A stretch of DNA of 64,000 nt from Gossypium raimondii (taxonomy: Eukaryota; Streptophyta; Magnoliopsida; Malvales; Malvaceae): positions 40,341,192 to 40,405,191 of the forward strand of contig NC_068566.1 in NCBI RefSeq assembly GCF_025698545.1, given 5' to 3'. A model generated the notes under the pieces. It was not told where the DNA came from. It made no database searches and saw nothing but the letters and a program-made list of their open reading frames with translations. This document shows, piece by piece, positions 52,975-64,000 of this stretch. Made by a program: the position numbers and the translations under genes. Position 1 is the first letter of the stretch, and every line of letters begins with the position of its first letter.

Positions 52975-55760
52975 TGTAGCGACCTAAAAATTTTGAGTAC
53001 GGGCGCTAATTGAAGTGATTATTGAAAATTTGAAAACAATGTCTCGATTTTATTTGAAAAGGAGTCGCCACCGATCTTTTTTTCTAGGTGTGATCGGACA
53101 CCTAATAAATTCTCTTTTTAGAAGAAAAAAATTATTTTTAAATTTTCCTAAAAAAGAGGTAATTTTAGGTCTGCGTGAAAATCCAGAGAAAATTAGGGTT
53201 CGGGAGTCGGTTACGCGCGAGAAAGGTATTAGCACCCTCGCGACGCCCAAAATTGGTATCTCATTAAACGCGCGTTGTCTCCATTTTCAAAAATACGAGT
53301 TCAATTTAATATTAGTCGTGATCCGATTAAAGCACGAGAATTTTAAACCACAACAACTTTTTCTTTTTTTTTTTCGAAAACAGAAAATTTTTTTTAAAAT
53401 ACAAGCATTTTAGAAACACAAAACTCTTTTAAAAAACGAAAATTTTGAAACACGAGATTTTTTAGGAAACACGAATTTTCTTTTTGAAACAGGAAAATTT
53501 TTAAAACACAATTTTTTTTGAAAACATAATATTTTTGATAAAATACGAAACACGAGGATTTTTTTTGAAACACGAAAATTTATGAAACACGGTCAATTTT
53601 TTTGAAAACACGAAAATTTTTGAAAGACGAGATTTTTTTGAAAACACGGAAATTTATGAAACACAGAATTTTTTTGAAGACAAGAAAAGTTTCGAAATAC
53701 GGGACTTTTGAAAACAAGGAAATTTTTTTTTGAAAACACGACAATTTTTGAAACACTGGAATTTTGAAAATACGAAGATTTTTGAAACGCGAAATTTTTT
53801 TTTAAACACGGAAACATGAAAATTTGTCAAACACGGGATTTTTTCTTGAAAACACGATAACATCAAAAAATATTCGCGAAAGTTTTTTTTTGAAACACGA
53901 GAAATTGTTTTTTTGAAAACACGAAAACACGAACATTTTTCAAACAAGGGAATTTTTGAAAACACGGAAATTTTTTTTTTGAAAAGAAACACGAATATAT
54001 ATTTTTGAAACACGGGAAATTTTATTATTATTATTTTGAAACACGAGAAATTTTGAAGACATGAAAATTTTTGAAACACGATTTTTTTTAAAAAATACCG
54101 TATTTAACACGAATCGATGATATTCACCCCGACATGGCGAGGAAATCATCGAATTAGTGTCAAACCGATTCAATTTAATATTTAATCGGGATTCTAATAA
54201 AACTCGAGAATTTTTATTAAAATACGAGGAATTTCGAATATTTTCGATTGTTAGAAGGGCGTCCCGTATTTAACACGAGCCATCGATATTCACCCAACAT
54301 AGCGGTGAAATCAACGGCTCGATGCTAAACCGGCTCGTTGCCTTACGCATTAAAATATATATATTTATTTTAAACATGCAAATAAAATAACATAATAATA
54401 TTTCTAAAAAAACTATTAAAAAATGCTAATTTAAATAAAATACCATTTAAATAAATTAAATAAATTAAAATGGATTTTAAAAAAAAGATTACCCAAAGCC
54501 CAAAGTTGTAGGCTTGAAGGACAGGCATTTTCTTTTTTTTTTTGCTTTGAATTGGGCCTTAGTGGGCTTGGGCTGCTGGAACTATTGGGCTGCTGTATGG
54601 GTGGCTTGCTGGAGCTGCTGGGCGTTGGGCTGGGCAGTGGCCTGTTGGGCAGTGGCCTGCTGCTGTTGGGCTGAACCTGCTGGACTGGAGCTGTTGAAAT
54701 GGGCCGAATCTGCTGAACTGCTGCGCTAGGCCTGCTGCTGGACTGGAGCTGCACGGGTGGGCTACTGCTGGTGGGCTGCTGCTGGTGGACTGCTGCTGGA
54801 CTGCCAAAAATGGGCTGCTGTTTTTTTATTTATTTTATTTATTTATTTTTCCTTTTCCTATCTTTCTTTTCTTCTTTTCTTTCTTCTTTACTGTTTGGGC
54901 TGCTGTTTTCTTTCTCTTTTTACTTGCTGTTTTTTTGTTTTCTTTTTTTGCTTGCTTGTGTAGGTGCGACCGGGGTGGGAATGCAAGGGCGCGGCGGTGA
55001 GCACGGTGGTGGCGAAGGAGCGGCCGGATTTTTGAAGTTGTTCTTTCGTTTTTTTCTTCTTCTTTTTTTGCTGCTACTTTTTTGCTTTGCTTTCCTTTTT
55101 GATTGATTGCGGCTTTTCAGGTGGTGATGGTGACGGTGGTGGTGCGGCGGTGGTGATGGCTTTTTACTTACTGCTGTTTTTATTTTTTTTTGAGTTTTCT
55201 CTGCTTCTTTTTTTTTGGGTTCCTCCCCGAAAAATCCCCTTCTTTCTCTCATATTCCTCTTTTTAAATCCATCAATTTTTGTTTCTTTCTCTTTGTTTTC
55301 AGGTGGCAAAGGATGAGGGAGGCCATGCATTGGGGTGGCAGGCGTGGCGAGCGGGGCACGCAAGAATGCTGGTTGGGGGCAGTCTTGTCATGCCCAGAAG
55401 GACTAAATTGTAACGGGTGCAAAGTTTCCGGGGTAAAAATGCAATTTTTGGAAAATATGGGGCTACAATGTAATTTTTAGAAAGTTTAGGGGTCAAAGTG
55501 TAATTTTGAGAAAGTTAGGGGTGGAAATGTAATTTAGAAAAGTTCAGGGGTTGAAATGTAATTTATATTTTTTGTTTTGTTTTTTTTTTCATTTTTCAAA
55601 ATTTCATTATGACTATTTTATTAATATTTAAAACAAAAATTAAAACAATTAAAAATGAGTTAAAACAAACCCAAAATTTAATTCTAATGGGCCCAATCAT
55701 CGGGCCCATATGAGACCAGCCCAGCCCGAAATCCTACCCGGGCAAAATTCAGTGATTACA
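52975..55760 (-). repeat. 5' LTR of element B
   Basis: TGTAGCGACC to AGTGATTACA. Contains the secondary tRNA-Arg match (53061-53070), pseudoknot (53071-53103), short-repeat field GAAATTTTTGAAACACG (53330-54100), TGGGCTGCTG-rich DNA (54550-54810) and three pyrimidine-tract-AG-GTG sites on the plus strand (near 54962, 55120 and 55302). In coding sense transcription should start near the 55760 end; no clear TATA box was found. Confidence 0.9.
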
Positions 55761-56935
55761 CTCGCAATATGAGTTGATTTTTTTTTCAAAAGCAGAAATT
55801 GAAAATACCTCAGGATGTGACCCGAGGCTCAACTCACCTCTCGCAATATGAGTTGATTTTTTTGTTTTGAAAAAACATAAATTGAAAATGCCTCAGCGTA
55901 ACCCGAGGCTCAACTCACCTCTAGCAATATGAGTTGATTTTAAAAAAAGACATAAATTAAAAATACCTCAGCGTGACCCGAGGCTCAACTCACCTCTGTA
56001 TTATGAGTTGATTTTTTTTAAAAAAAAGACATGAATTAAAAATACCTCAGCGTGACCCGAGGCTCAACTCACCTCTGTATTATGAGTTGATTTTTGAAAA
56101 AGCGAAATTTAAAAAATACCTCAGGCGTGACCCGAGGCTCAACTCACCTCAGATTATGAGTTGATTTTTGAAAAAAGCAAAATTAAAAAAATACCTCAGT
56201 GACCCGAGGCTCAACTCACCTCAGATTATGAGTTGATTTTTGAAAAATCAGAAATTAAAAAATACCTCAACGTGACCCGAGGCTCAACTCACCTCAGTAT
56301 TATGAGTTGATTTTTGAAAAACTAAAATTAAATTAAAAATACCTCGGCGTGACTGAGGCTCAACTCACCTCATTATGAGTTGATTTTTAAAAAAAGTGAA
56401 ATTTAAAAATACCTCAGGCGTGACTCGAGGCTCAACTCACATCTCATTATGAGTTGATTTTTGAAAAAAGAAATTAAAAAAATACCTCAGCGTGACCCGA
56501 GGCTCAACTCACCTCTGTATTATGAGTTGATTTTTTGAAAAAATCAGAAATTAAAAAAATACCTCAACGTGACCCGAGGCTCAACTCACATCTGTATTAT
56601 GAGTTGATTTTTTGAAAAAACTAAAATTAAATTAAAAAAATACCTCAGCGTGACCCGAGGCTCAACTCACCTCTGTATTATGAGTTGATTTTTTAAAAAA
56701 AGCTGAAATTTAAAAAATACCTCAGCGTGACTCGAGGCTCAACTCACATCTGTATTATGAGTTGATTTTTTGAAAAAAAGAAATTAAAAAAATACCTCAG
56801 CGTGACCCGAGGCTCAACTTACCTCTGTATTATGAGTTGATTTTTTGAAAAAACAGAAATTAAATTAAAAAAATACCTCAGCGTGACCCGAGGCTCAACT
56901 CACCTCTGTATTATGAGTTGATTTTTTGAAAAAAA
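55761..56935 (-). repeat. Hairpin-bearing tandem array of element C, part 2
   Basis: Sixteen units of about 75 bp (TGAGTTGATT from 55770 to 56912). Starts with CTCGC, the right target duplication of element B, and continues the array cut at 36589. Units are more homogeneous than in part 1, with CCTCAGCGTGACCCGAGG dominating. Confidence 0.88.
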
Positions 56936-57861
56936 ACACAATTTTAAAAATATTTCTTGAAAGAAACAGGGTTTCAAAAAAACATCAGGTGAAACTAAAA
57001 GCCTTCTTCATCATTGATTCTGTGCAGCTTTCTCCTAGTATTCCTTGCTCTACTGGTATACCTGTATATGTCATGTATGATGTTATTACGATATGCACAT
57101 GTTTGTCCTAAATGCTTTTGTGTCTATATGATCATGCAATGCACCGTGAGCTATTTGTCACGTGCCCCACTTTTGATTTTTGTGAGGGTACGCATTCATT
57201 TCCTCAATTCTTGACTTTTCTCTCTAATTTTGTACTCATCCTCAAGTTCTGTGAGTAATCCACATTTCTTCGTATATCGCCTTCCTGCCCCCTTGTTGAA
57301 ATTTGTTATTGCTTCAGGGTCCTTGTATTTATCAAATTCTCATCCAGGTAATGCTCAACATTCCTTTTGTTTAGAGTATGTCATCTTACTATTTATCATT
57401 TAAATGAATCAAACACGAGATGCATGAAAAATGGCAAAGTAGGTATGAAAGAAAGACCTCACATTCATTTTTTCAAAAGCAACAAACAAAGAAAATTGCC
57501 AAGGAAAAATTCCAATAAAAAAACATCATAAAGAAAAGAAAGCGAATTCAATGGCCACAAATGTTCTAGATATCCAATGCATGAACTTTCCACGTTTCTT
57601 CATCCTGGATCTTTTCGAGCACGGCTTCTTGTGTAGAAGATTTTGAGCTTCTGAGAATGCTTCAAATATTGTAACCTCACCATTCGACTCCCTGTTCAAG
57701 CCAATTGGCTTCTTCAAGCCCGAGCCCACTTCATTAGGACGCCCTTTTGGGTTTTCATCCTAATCCTTTTGTTTATCAAGACGCCCTTTTCGGGTTTTCA
57801 TCTTGATTTTTCTTTTTCTTTTTTTTGTTTTTGTTTTTTTTGTTTTTTTTGTCCCTTTTTT
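56936..57861 (-). other. 3' UTR of element C with hairpin pair
   Basis: Matches 40171-41107 of B. The hairpins are at 57733-57764 (ATTAGGACG/CATCCTAAT) and 57775-57807 (ATCAAGACG/CATCTTGAT), about 55 nt after the pol stop. Confidence 0.6.
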
Positions 57862-59024
57862 TTAAGCATAATATTTCTTCACAGCATTTGAGTTCACTAG
57901 ATTAGGTAATTCTTTCCCATCCATCTCAGTAAGAATCAGAGCCCCTCCTGAGAATGTCTTCTTTACAACGTATGATCCTTCCCAATTTGGTGACCATTTT
58001 CCTCGAAAGTCCTTTTGTATCAGGAGGATCTTTCTTAAAACGAGTTCCCCTTTGCGAAATTCTCTTGGTCGCACCTTTTTATCATAGGTCGTGATCATTC
58101 TTTTCTGATACATCTGTCCATGACAAATTGCCTTCAAGCGTTTCCCTTCAATAAGGTTTGCTGATCATATCGAGCTCGAACCCACTCTGATTCTTCTAAT
58201 CTTGTCTCCATTAAGACGCGCAGGGATGGGATCTCTACTTCGATAGGCAGAACGGCTTGCATTCCATAGACCAGAGAAAAATGAGTTACCCCCGTAGACG
58301 TCCGTACCGAGGTGCGGTATGCGTACAAAGCGAATGGTAGCTTCTCGTGCCAGTCTTTATATGTCTCAGTCATCTTCCCAATGATCCTCTTAATGTTCTT
58401 ATTAGCGGCTTCTACTGCTCCATTCATATTTGGGCGATAGGGCGAAGAATTATGATGTTTTATCTGAAATTGCTCACACACTTCTTTCATCATCTTGTTG
58501 TTCAAATTTAAAGCATTATCTGAAATTATTCTTTCAGGCAGACCATATCGACATATAATCTCCTTTTTTAAGAACCTACAGACTGCAGCCTTTGTCACAT
58601 TAGCAAACGAAGTGGCTTCTACCCATTTTGTGAAGTAGTCTATAACCACAAAGATGAATCGATGTCCATTGGAAGCTTTCGGGGAAATTAGTCCTATAAC
58701 ATCTATGCCTCACATAGAAAAAGGCCACGGAGAAGTCATGACATGAAGGGGCGAAGGAGCTGTATGAATCTTATCGCTGTAAATTTGATACTTGTGGCAT
58801 TTTTGTGCATAGCTAATACAATCTCTTTCCATCCTCAGCCAAAAATAATCAAGTCTCATAATCTGCCGAGCCATAGTAAACCCATTGGCATGCGTTCCAC
58901 AAATTCCCTTGTGGACAACTTCAAGTATTTTTCTGGCTTCAACAGCGTCCACGCATCTCAAGAGCACTTGGTCCTTTCCTATTTTATAAAGGATATCTCT
59001 GTCAAGAATAAACCCAGCCGCCAT
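57862..59024 (-). pseudogene. pol: Integrase of element C, broken
   Basis: Zinc domain with VHKGICGTHANG and KCHKYQ, where the last zinc Cys is Tyr (58710-59024). Catalytic core with FTKWVEATSF, IISDNALNLNN and NMNGAVEAANKNIKR (58134-58649). C-terminal GPY/F-like domain with KKVRPREFRKGELVLRK (57862-58137). A TGA replaces the Trp codon of the WGID motif, and a one-base loss near 58160 shifts the C-terminal domain out of frame. Confidence 0.85.
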
Positions 59025-59657
59025 TCTCCTGATAGTTCTCTTGTCATTCTTGTTTGCTTACTTGGGATACCTCTTATTCTTAATGTACTCCAAGATGTCA
59101 TGAAACCATGGCCGTCCATCTGACTCATTCTCAATGCTAAAACAGTTGCGGAGACCTCATATATGCTCATTTGGAGAGGCATTATTTCTGTTTCTCTATT
59201 TGCTTCGAACATCAAAGCCAACTAGTTTTCTTCTCGTGGGAAGTATTGAAAAGTCATTTATTTGAATTCTTCGGCCAATTTCGCCACGAGATCGCGATAC
59301 TTGACTAATTTCAAATCTCTTACTTCCCATTCTCCGCGAATTTGATAAATCACTAATGTTGAGTCCCCGTGTACTTCTAAGATTTTGATTTTCTTCTCGA
59401 TAGCTGCACAAAGTCCCATGATGCAAGCTTCATACTCTGCCATATTATTACTACAGAAGAAGTTCAATCTGGCAGTGAGCGGGTAATGATCTCCTTCCGG
59501 TGACACTAAGACTGCTCCGATCCCATGCCCCCAATGCATTTGATGCACTATCAAAACTCATCTTCTATGATTGATCTTTTGATGATTCACCTTCGAAAAT
59601 GCACATCAAGTCTTCATCTGGGAAATCCAATCTCAAAGGCTCGTATTCTTCCGCTAT
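59025..59657 (-). pseudogene. pol: Additional RNase H of element C, damaged
   Basis: SDNA matching the additional RNase H of B: GIGAVLVSPEGDHYPLTARL, NMAEYEACIMG (catalytic Glu) and HGDSTLVIYQIRGEWEV (Asp). A deletion of about 24 bp near 59220 removes the segment corresponding to NQLADALA and so the last catalytic Asp. Frame changes at both ends. Confidence 0.8.
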
Positions 59658-61161
59658 TCAACTTGTCAAGAAGTCAGCTATCGCGCTTCTCTTTATCGAC
59701 CTTTGGTTCACATATACAATGTCATGCTCAGTCAATAGGATCTGCCATCGTACCATTCTCCCTGAAAGTGCAGGTGACTCCATCATGTACTTTATTGGGT
59801 CTAGTTTTAAAATTAACCATGTGGTATGATACAACATGTATTGTCTGAGCCTCTGAACCGTCCAAATCAATGCACAACAAAAATTTTCAATTGAAGGGTA
59901 TTTTGCCTCATACTCTGTGAACTTTTTGCTGAGGTAGTAAATCGCTTTCTCTCTTTTCCCTGACTCATCATGTTGCCCCAGTACGCAACCCATTGAGTTT
60001 TCAAATACAGTCAAGTACAATATTAAGGGTTTTTCAGGGGTTGGCGGTACTAGCACCGGAGGATTAGACAAATACTGTTTTATCTTGTCAAATGCCACTT
60101 GGCACTCCTTGTTCCATTCTCCCGGATTATACTTTCGAAGGAGTCGAAAAATTGGATCACACAGATTGGTAAGTTGAGCGATGAATCGAGCAATGTGATT
60201 CAACCTTCCTAAAAATCCTCTGACTTCCTTTTGTGTAAAACGGAAGTGGTAGTTCTTGTATAACTTTTATCTTGTCTGGATCAACTTCAATACCTCTCTC
60301 ACTGACAATGAAACCTAGCAGTTTTATCGAGGTAGCCCCAAACGTACATTTGGCCGGGTTTAGCTTTAACTGGAACTTTCTTAGCGTTTTCAACAGCTTC
60401 TTGAGATTTCCAACATGCTCGTTTTCTTCCCGAGATTTGGCAATCATAACATCGACGTAAACTTCTATTTCTTTGTGCATCATATCATGGAACAACATCA
60501 CCATGGCTCTCTGATATGTTGCCCCAGCATTCTTTAATCCGAACGGCATTACTTTGTAGCAGAAGGTCCCTCATATTGTCACGAATATGGTTTTCTCCAT
60601 ATCTTCGAGAGCCATCTTTATCTAATTATAACCTTGCCGTCTTTCTTCGGTACTGGGACTATGTTAGCCACCCACTCTGGATATTTGGAGACTTGTAGGA
60701 AGGCAGCGTCAAATTGTTTCTTGACTTCTTCTTTTACCTTTAACAGCATTTCAGGTCTCATCCTTCTTAATTTCTGTTGAACCGGCTTGCATTTTGATTT
60801 CAGTGGGAGCTTATGGACCACAATATCTGTGTTCAACCCTAGCATATCCTGATAAAACCAGACAAATACATCTTTGTACTCACGGAGCAAGATGATCAAA
60901 TTCTGTTTGGTATTTTCTGCAATGGAAGTCCCAATCTTCACTTCTTGTTTCTTTTCTTCACTCCCCAAGTTCACTACTTCGACAGATTCTTGATGGGGTA
61001 GGATCTGTTTCTCTTCTTGTTCTACCATTCTCAGTAAGTCAGGAGGCGGGACACAATTTTTAGCATCTTCCTCGACTTCGAATTCTCCTAAACAAACAGC
61101 CTTCTCGAAATCGATTTCAGGATTTGTAACGGGATTATTCATGCCGTGGATATCTGAGCAC
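59658..61161 (-). pseudogene. pol: Reverse transcriptase and RNase H of element C, defective
   Basis: Starts at the splice acceptor (CSDIHGMNNP), runs through LGEFEVEEDAKNCVPPPD and PVPKKDGKV, then loses roughly 330 bp of RT including the first catalytic Asp region (junction near 60630). It resumes at MPFGLKNAGATYQRAMVML; the catalytic box reads YVDVMIAKS, the second Asp being Val. RNase H follows with LYLTVFENSMGCVLGQ. A frameshift near 60235 and the TGA at 59658-59660 also break it. It cannot encode active RT. Confidence 0.88.
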
Positions 61162-61427
61162 CTGAAAGGTGAATGAGAAAGAAAACTATGGAGGAGCATC
61201 AAAGTATTGGAATCAACACACACAGTGTTATGGAATGAGATATATGGAGAGAAAGGATATGAAGCGATGAGGGTAATTATGAAACTGATAGAAATGAAAA
61301 GATCATGACAAAATGCATCTTCATTAATGTTCATTGAAATGATAAAGAGCAAACATAAGCTCTTAAAAAAGGAATCCCACTATTTAGGGGCACACAAAAT
61401 AAATGGAGAAGTAACATTGGGCATTAC
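61162..61427 (-). other. Pre-RT intron of element C
   Basis: Donor AGA|GTAATG at 61427 and acceptor CCTTTCAG at 61162, 266 nt. Same boundaries as in B, where a hAT insertion enlarged it. Confidence 0.7.
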
Positions 61428-62039
61428 TCTGGAGAGGACTTAGAAACTACAAGAAGGTCCACTGCAGTCCAATTGTTCAAAACATATCCTGGAAGACAGG
61501 GGTGTATCATTGAAACATCTTCAATTGTATCACTCTCGTTGAGCTCAGCATCCATAGTTCTAGCTCTTAAATGCGTTCTATAAGAATGACGTGATTCCAG
61601 ACTTGTAGTGTCACAACTGTGGATTATGCGGTTCTAGCCTTAGTGAATGGTTAGGGTGATATGTACATACAATGAATGAATGAATGAATGAATGACCAAT
61701 GGATGCTAGTCATGCGTAAATATGCAAAAAATGGTGTTGATTTCAAGATAGCCTCATATTTTGGCGTTTCAATTATCAAAAGAGTCGATTACAAAATATT
61801 TTGCCAATGAAGATGCCCCTAGTGCCTAAGTCCCACTGTTTCCAAATCCTAGTCAAGTCTTCGAGATCGTTCTGACGAGCATTCAAAGTCACATGCTCGG
61901 GAAGATCAGAGGTGTATCCTTCCTTTAAACTGTCTCCTTTTACTTTTTGAGTCCTCAAAGACCAATCTCGGACTACAGCATTTTTCTCAGTTACTCGTGT
62001 AATTGACTCCTCCATCAGAAACTCGTTTTTGGCAACCAA
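61428..62039 (-). pseudogene. Fused remnant of ORF1, gag start and G-patch end in element C
   Basis: Two large deletions are visible. At about 61800 the N-terminal part of ORF1 (MVAKNEFLMEESITRVTEKN, 61776-62039) jumps to the ORF1-gag spacer. At about 61545 the first codons of gag jump to the G-patch tail (NNWTAVDLLVV-like) just before the intron donor. Gag, protease and most of ORF1 are gone. Confidence 0.75.
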
Positions 62040-62997
62040 TCTTTAACCAACACCTTCATAATGAGATGCCTATGATGCATGATGAAAATAAAATGAATAA
62101 CAAATAACCTTGATTAGAGATCACAACAGATATAAACAAAGGAAAAAAGAAAAATAAAGACTATGGAAAATTTAACAAATTAAGCTATTCAATCATGCAA
62201 TTTGGTGGAACAGACCCACATTTTTTTTGCCCCAACATGCTTTACAAGAAACCTACCCCACATACCATCAGACAATCTATTCGGCCCAATTTATTAAACA
62301 GACTCAATTTATTTGTAAATAAGTGTAAATGTAAAAGAAATAAAAGGTAAGAGGCGTTTCTCCCGTGTACTTATTTTGGTAACTATCAAACGGATTGAGG
62401 TTCGGCATGGCTCTAACTGGGTGGCTCGTACGGTTCACTATATGTGGTTTTGGTTCTAGAAAGGTACTCGAATTGTCCATACTGTCACCTACTAAGGTTA
62501 GTACGGAGCCTCGGTTATCACCCATCACAGGCTCACCAGCTCAATTCGAGGGATTACATTTACTTATGCCTATGCGGAGGGACGAGTTAACTCACGAAAG
62601 CATAAGTCATATGTAACCCGGAAGTATTTCACTAGCCTGTGCGGAGGGACGAGTTAACTCACGAAGGCGTAACGTTTACTTCCACTTAAACGGACGGAGC
62701 CCGGGTAGAGAGCTCATGTTATGCAAGAATGCAAGTGCACGATGTGTGGGGAGAAACTCACAAACCTTTTTATTTTTATTTTTATTTTTACTAAAAAAAA
62801 CAAACTAAAGCCATAAAACTTAAAGCTGAAAAAAACACAAAAATAAAACAGGTTAGAAAAATATTAATTTCAAAACCGGATGCGGATGCATGATTTTTCA
62901 AAACAAAATTCAAGGATCACGATTAAAAATTAAATTGAACACGAAATTTTAAAAATTTTGACAACACGCGTTTAACACCAGACTCGACTCTCAAAAG
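62040..62997 (-). other. 5' leader of element C
   Basis: Matches the leader of B. Duplicated stem-loop at 62562-62683: copy 1 ACTTATGC/GCATAAGT, copy 2 GGAAGTA/TACTTCC, cores GGAGGGACGAGTTAACTCAC. Confidence 0.6.
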
Positions 62998-63015
62998 TCC
63001 CCAGCGGAGTCGCCA
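62998..63015 (-). other. Primer-binding site of element C (tRNA-Arg)
   Basis: Minus strand TGGCGACTCCGCTGGGGA, two bases inside the 5' LTR. It is the exact complement of the 3' end of plant tRNA-Arg(ACG) as I recall it. Confidence 0.75.
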
Positions 63016-63017
63016 GC

Positions 63018-64000
63018 TGTAGCGACCTAAAAATTTGGCGATAGGCGCTAGTTGAAACGATTATTGAAAAATTAAAAACAAAGTTTCAAATTTTATTTAC
63101 AAAAGAGGAGTCGCCATCGATCTTTTTTTCTAGGTGTGATCGGACACCTAATAAATTCTCTTTTTAGAAGAAAAATTTATTTTTAAATTTTCCTAAAAAA
63201 GAGGTAATTTTAGGTCTGCGTGAAAATCTAGAGAAAATTAGGGTTCGGGAGTCGGTTACGCGCGAGGAAGGTATTAGCACCCTCGCGACGCCCAAAATTG
63301 GTATCTCGTTAAACGCATATTGTCTTAATTTTCAAAATACAAGTTCAACTTAATATTTAATCATAATCCGATTGAAATATGAGACTTTAAAAAAACACGA
63401 GAATTTTGAAGCACAAATTAAAAAAAAAACGAAATTTTTGAAACACGAAAATTTTAAAAACATGGAAAACTTTTTTTAACTTTTTTATTTTAAATACGGA
63501 ATTTTTGAAATACGAGAATATTAGGAACACGAAAATAATTTTTTTGAGAACACAAAAATTATTTGAAAAAACGTGAAAAGTCGAGAAATTTGTAAACACG
63601 ATAAAATTTGGAAAACACGAAATTTTTGAAGAAAGTGAAAGGTCGAAATATTTTTTAACACGAAAAATTTTTGAAAACACGAAAATTTGAAATACGGAAA
63701 TTTTTAAAAAAAACACGAATATATTTTTAAAAACACGACGATTTTTGAAATACGAGAAATTTATTATTTTTAGAAGAACACAGATATATTTTTTGAAATA
63801 CGGGAAATATTACTATTAGTTTTTGAAATGCGAGAATTTTTAAAAACATGAAAATTTTTGAAACACGAAAATTTTGAAAACACGACAATTTTTGAAATAG
63901 GAGAAGATTTTTTTAACACAAAAATTTTAAAACACTAACATTTGTAAAACACGAAAACTCTTGAAAATGCTAAAAGTCGAAAATTTTGAAATACGAGTAA
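63018..64000 (-). repeat. 5' LTR of element C, cut by the window edge
   Basis: TGTAGCGACC...TTGGCGATAGGCGC as in 33234-35980, with the pseudoknot (63117-63149) that the 3' LTR has lost, the hairpin CGCGAGG/CCTCGCG (63261-63287) and the start of the short-repeat field. Confidence 0.88.

Larger units (their letters stand above)
36590..55760 (-). mobile_element. Full-length Tat/Ogre-type LTR retrotransposon B
   Basis: 19.2 kb, LTRs at 36590-39458 and 52975-55760, exact target duplication CTCGC (36585-36589 and 55761-55765) inside the tandem array of element C. Coding order on the minus strand: primer-binding site, leader, ORF1, gag, protease, G-patch, intron, RT, RNase H, additional RNase H, integrase, hairpin pair, tandem array, purine tract. 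The additional RNase H, extra ORF1 and intron place it in the Tat lineage, Ogre-like. All domains are present but every ORF has in-frame stops. Confidence 0.92.
33234..64000 (-). mobile_element. Tat-type LTR retrotransposon C, interrupted by element B
   Basis: 3' LTR at 33234-35980 and the start of the 5' LTR at 63018 share the opening TGTAGCGACC...TTGGCGATAGGCGC, distinct from B. In between are its 3' UTR repeats (split by B at 36589/55761), pol remnants, the pre-RT intron, a fused G-patch/gag/ORF1 remnant, leader and primer-binding site (62998-63015). It is inserted in LTR D; left flank ATGTC should reappear beyond the window. Internal deletions and the RT active-site change make it non-autonomous. 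Confidence 0.88.

Noticed and set aside
55761-56935. Regularly spaced repeats resembling a CRISPR array
   Set aside because: Plant DNA; the spacers are short A-rich linkers that vary by slippage, and the array is part of an LTR element 3' UTR.

Overview
The window looks like plant nuclear DNA. It is AT-rich and dominated by nested Ty3/gypsy LTR retrotransposons of the Tat/Ogre type: an additional RNase H, an extra ORF before gag, an intron before the RT and tandem repeats in the 3' UTR. The protein families and LTR styles match what I remember of cotton (Gossypium, Malvaceae); that placement is inference, not a search result. Only two intact host genes are visible, a same-strand pair of CTR/COPT copper transporters (19677-20156 and 27963-28448). 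Both have GTAC clusters upstream.

Layout. 1-490: broken DUF4283-type retroelement ORF (minus). 1414-3847: solo LTR E1 (plus). 3862-15182: complete but internally deleted Tat-type element A (minus, target duplication TTTAT), carrying a copia-like solo LTR at 7630-9128 (duplication GATGC). 15243-15903: tRNA-like SINE, then a nuclear copy of plastid petA. 16420-19317: hAT-like, MULE-like and foldback MITEs. 19677-20156: COPT gene 1. 22596-22931: MULE-like MITE. 23520-25919: solo LTR E2 (minus, duplication CCCTT). 26753-27673: second SINE copy and a large foldback element. 27963-28448: COPT gene 2. 29100-32303: broken LINE. 32304-64000: a nest in which LTR D sits in the LINE, element C in D, element B (duplication CTCGC) in the tandem repeat of C, and a hAT MITE (duplication GAAGGAGT) in the intron of B.

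How the parts relate. Element B has the full coding set (ORF1, gag, protease, G-patch, RT, RNase H, additional RNase H, integrase) but carries many in-frame stops, mostly of C-to-T type. A and C lack large, different parts of gag-pol, yet A has near-identical LTRs and an exact target duplication, so it was probably mobilised in trans.

The strongest unexplained signal is RNA structure kept between copies whose primary sequence has diverged: (i) an H-type pseudoknot near the LTR 3' end, often with AATAAA in its loop, followed directly by a second 10-nt match to the tRNA-Arg primer-binding site; (ii) a second LTR hairpin with compensatory changes; (iii) a duplicated stem-loop in the 5' leader; (iv) a pair of bulged hairpins just after pol with fully rewritten but still paired outer stems; (v) arrays of paired hairpins forming the 3' UTR tandem repeats. 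Together these look like a cis-acting RNA programme that can be retained when the proteins are lost.
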